A stretch of 64,000 nucleotides of DNA. Origin: JAXMBX01 sp046349635. Its GTDB lineage: Bacteria > Planctomycetota > Planctomycetia > Planctomycetales > Planctomycetaceae. The notes beneath the pieces are model-generated. The model made no database searches, was not told the DNA's origin, and saw only the letters and a list, made by a program, of their open reading frames with translations. The DNA lies in NCBI GenBank assembly GCA_046349635.1, contig JAXMBX010000025.1:1-64000 (forward strand), in the 5' to 3' direction. This document shows positions 62,807 through 64,000 of this stretch, one piece after another. The position numbers and the translations under genes are program-made. The number at the start of each line of letters is the position of its first letter. Positions within the stretch are counted from its first letter, which is position 1.

Positions 62807-63017
62807 TCGAAGCGAAGATGTTCGGCGGAATGTGACAGCGTGAAGGGAATCTGTGGACACTGACCTGGACGCCGGAAACGCTGAAGGACTTCTACCTCAA
62901 CAACGTCCTGATCCACGAAGCGGGACATCTCAACGACCCGCGGAATTCGCGATCAGTGGACCGTGAGTGGTACGCGAACTGGTTCGAGATTGAATACGGC
63001 TACCGGGCGTCGCGGGG
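62807..63017 (+). pseudogene. duplicated 3' fragment of the HEVGH-protein gene
   Basis: About 211 bases nearly identical to 61515-61725. The translated copy reads EAKMFGGM, a TGA stop, QREGNLWTLTWTPETLKDF, YLNNVLIHEAGHLNDPRN and YANWFEIEYGYRASRG. The HEVGH of the parent is HEAGH here, and several substitutions are present, so the copy is not a recent assembly duplicate. It has no start and carries a stop codon. The right end falls inside the last codons of the beta-lactamase-family gene on the other strand. Confidence 0.85.
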
Positions 63018-64000
63018 AGTGTTGAGTTCTAAGTCTTCGTAGAGTGCGGTGTCGAGCTGGCGGAAGCGTTTGTAGTTGCGCGGTTCGCCGGGAAGGCCGT
63101 TGGTGACAATCGCAACGACGAGTCCATACGCCTGATCGACGAAACCGGTCGAGGATTGATAGCCGCTGTGGCCGAACGTGTCGGGAGAAGCATAGGGACC
63201 GTAGCCGTAGGGCATGGTCTGCAGGCCGGGCATGCGGGTGTTGATCACGAAGCCGAGGCCCCAGTCGATGGGCTTGCCGAAGGTCTCGTCGAACATTCCC
63301 TTCCGTTGGCGGGAGGTGAGTTCGCGGACCGTTTCCGGTTGGAGAATCCGGACGCCGTTTCGCTCCCCTGCCCCGAGCAGCATCTCGTGAAAGTAGCCCA
63401 ACTGGTACGTGGGACCCATCGTGTTTCCGCCGGGGGAGCAATGGGTGGCGTTCGGGAAGGACATCCATTCGCGCGGAGTCCTCTCCCCCTGCTCCATGTC
63501 ATAGATATGGGCGAAGCGGTCGCCATAGGAGGCGAAGGCTTCCGGGGGCATGCCGATCCAGGTGTCGGTCATTCCAAGAGGGAGAAAGATTTCATCGCGC
63601 ACATAGTTTGAAAAAGACTTACCGGAAACGCGGCGGACGACTTCCCCCAGGATGAACCAACTGGAGGAGGTGTGATAGCCCGCTTTTTCGCCGGGTGTCC
63701 AGCGAGGTTCCATACGAGCGTTGCAGAGAGCGGCGATGACTTCATCCCAGGTGAGACGAGGCCAATCGAGGGTCATGGGACGAAAGCCGGCGGTATGGGT
63801 GAGGAACTGCCGGATTGTGATGACATCTTTGCCGTGCGGGGCGAATTCGGGAATGTACGTGACGATGGGGTCGTCGAAATTCAGGAGGGTGCGATCCTTA
63901 AGCTGCCCCAAAGCGACGGCGGTGATGGGCTTGCCGGTGGAGAGCCAGAGCAGAACCGAATCGAGCTGCATGGGGACGGCGGGATGAGTCTGGCCGTCGA
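63000..64000 (-). CDS. beta-lactamase-family serine hydrolase, N-terminus off the edge
   Basis: 333 residues visible; the frame continues past the right edge (DGQTHPAVPMQLD precedes the internal Met at 63971). Class C beta-lactamase/PBP-like motifs: LLWLSTGKPITAVALGQL with SxxK, AGYHTSSSWFILGEV with YxS, and FGHSGYQSSTGF with HSG. Also LTHTAGFRP and WGLGFVINTR. Such planctomycete proteins are esterases or D-amino-acid peptidases. The last ten codons, ending NTPRDAR with the TAG at 63000, lie within the duplicated fragment, so the native C-terminus may have been replaced. Confidence 0.85.
   Translation of the reverse strand, partial: DGQTHPAVPMQLDSVLLWLSTGKPITAVALGQLKDRTLLNFDDPIVTYIPEFAPHGKDVITIRQFLTHTAGFRPMTLDWPRLTWDEVIAALCNARMEPRWTPGEKAGYHTSSSWFILGEVVRRVSGKSFSNYVRDEIFLPLGMTDTWIGMPPEAFASYGDRFAHIYDMEQGERTPREWMSFPNATHCSPGGNTMGPTYQLGYFHEMLLGAGERNGVRILQPETVRELTSRQRKGMFDETFGKPIDWGLGFVINTRMPGLQTMPYGYGPYASPDTFGHSGYQSSTGFVDQAYGLVVAIVTNGLPGEPRNYKRFRQLDTALYEDLELNTPRDAR

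Noticed and set aside
62829..62834. In-frame TGA in the HEVGH duplicate as a selenocysteine codon
   Set aside because: The fragment has no start, the parent gene has GTG (Val) at this place, and no selenocysteine element was seen.
1..64000. tRNA, rRNA or other structured RNA genes
   Set aside because: No T-loop, anticodon-stem pattern, rRNA core sequence or known riboswitch core was found by eye; a tRNAscan or Infernal run would be decisive.

Overview
The window looks like part of a planctomycete chromosome (Planctomycetota, probably class Planctomycetia; genus not determinable from this). The evidence is two twin-arginine DUF1501 proteins, a pectate-lyase-like protein with a calcium-binding tail, a LEPR-XLL-like surface-protein leader, a DUF5009-type membrane acyltransferase, an OprO/OprP-like porin, GC-rich DNA, and weak or absent Shine-Dalgarno sites. 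murD shows peptidoglycan synthesis. No tRNA, rRNA, CRISPR array, prophage or insertion sequence was recognised.

Layout. 1-4.1 kb: start of a Gfo/Idh/MocA oxidoreductase, a secreted pectate-lyase-like protein, then a less GC-rich accessory patch (trypsin-like peptidase, small membrane protein, SnoaL-like protein, DUF4259). 4.3-10.3 kb: porin, acyltransferase, DUF1501 protein, a C-rich microsatellite, and an enolase-superfamily enzyme. 10.5-20.9 kb: ankyrin protein, rsmH, a secreted protein, an ATP-grasp/zinc-metallopeptidase pair, murD, then HD, NIF-type HAD and metallophosphoesterase proteins and an alpha/beta hydrolase. 21-30.4 kb: LEPR-XLL-like protein, oxidoreductase, CCA-adding enzyme, GT87 glycosyltransferase, SpoIIE-type phosphatase, leucine-rich-repeat protein and a cysteine-less thioredoxin-fold lipoprotein. 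30.7-37.7 kb: NagB/PIG-L fusion divergent from a PIG-L deacetylase, a small membrane protein, a BRCT-MerR-TPR protein, glyA, a zinc-ribbon protein and an Rrf2 regulator. 37.9-47.9 kb: trmB, DUF1501, isochorismatase-like, polysaccharide deacetylase, HI0933-type flavoprotein, anion transporter, larE, thiO-dtd. 48-56.9 kb: CvpA-like protein, accA, Ser/Thr kinase, HlyD-type adaptor, second cysteine-less thioredoxin-fold protein and a tandem duplicated membrane protein. 57-64 kb: two rRNA methyltransferase genes in tandem, response regulator, glutaredoxin-like protein, an HEVGH protein whose 3' part is duplicated 1.3 kb downstream, a phosphatase between the copies, and a beta-lactamase-family hydrolase running off the right edge.

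Two points govern how to read the annotation. First, many well-conserved genes are broken by single-base frameshifts, including normally essential accA and rsmH. In at least three cases adding one G to a run of six G restores a family motif. This points to indel errors in the assembly, so most broken genes are given as CDS with the shifts noted. Second, two families of short GC-rich palindromic repeats (six and four copies) sit between genes, mostly at gene ends; one is read into the C-terminus of a transporter.

No complete novel system could be demonstrated. The most interesting candidates are the ATP-grasp/metallopeptidase pair, the BRCT-MerR-TPR protein, the two thioredoxin-fold proteins lacking the CxxC motif, the NagB/PIG-L pair, and the duplicated segment flanking the phosphatase gene.
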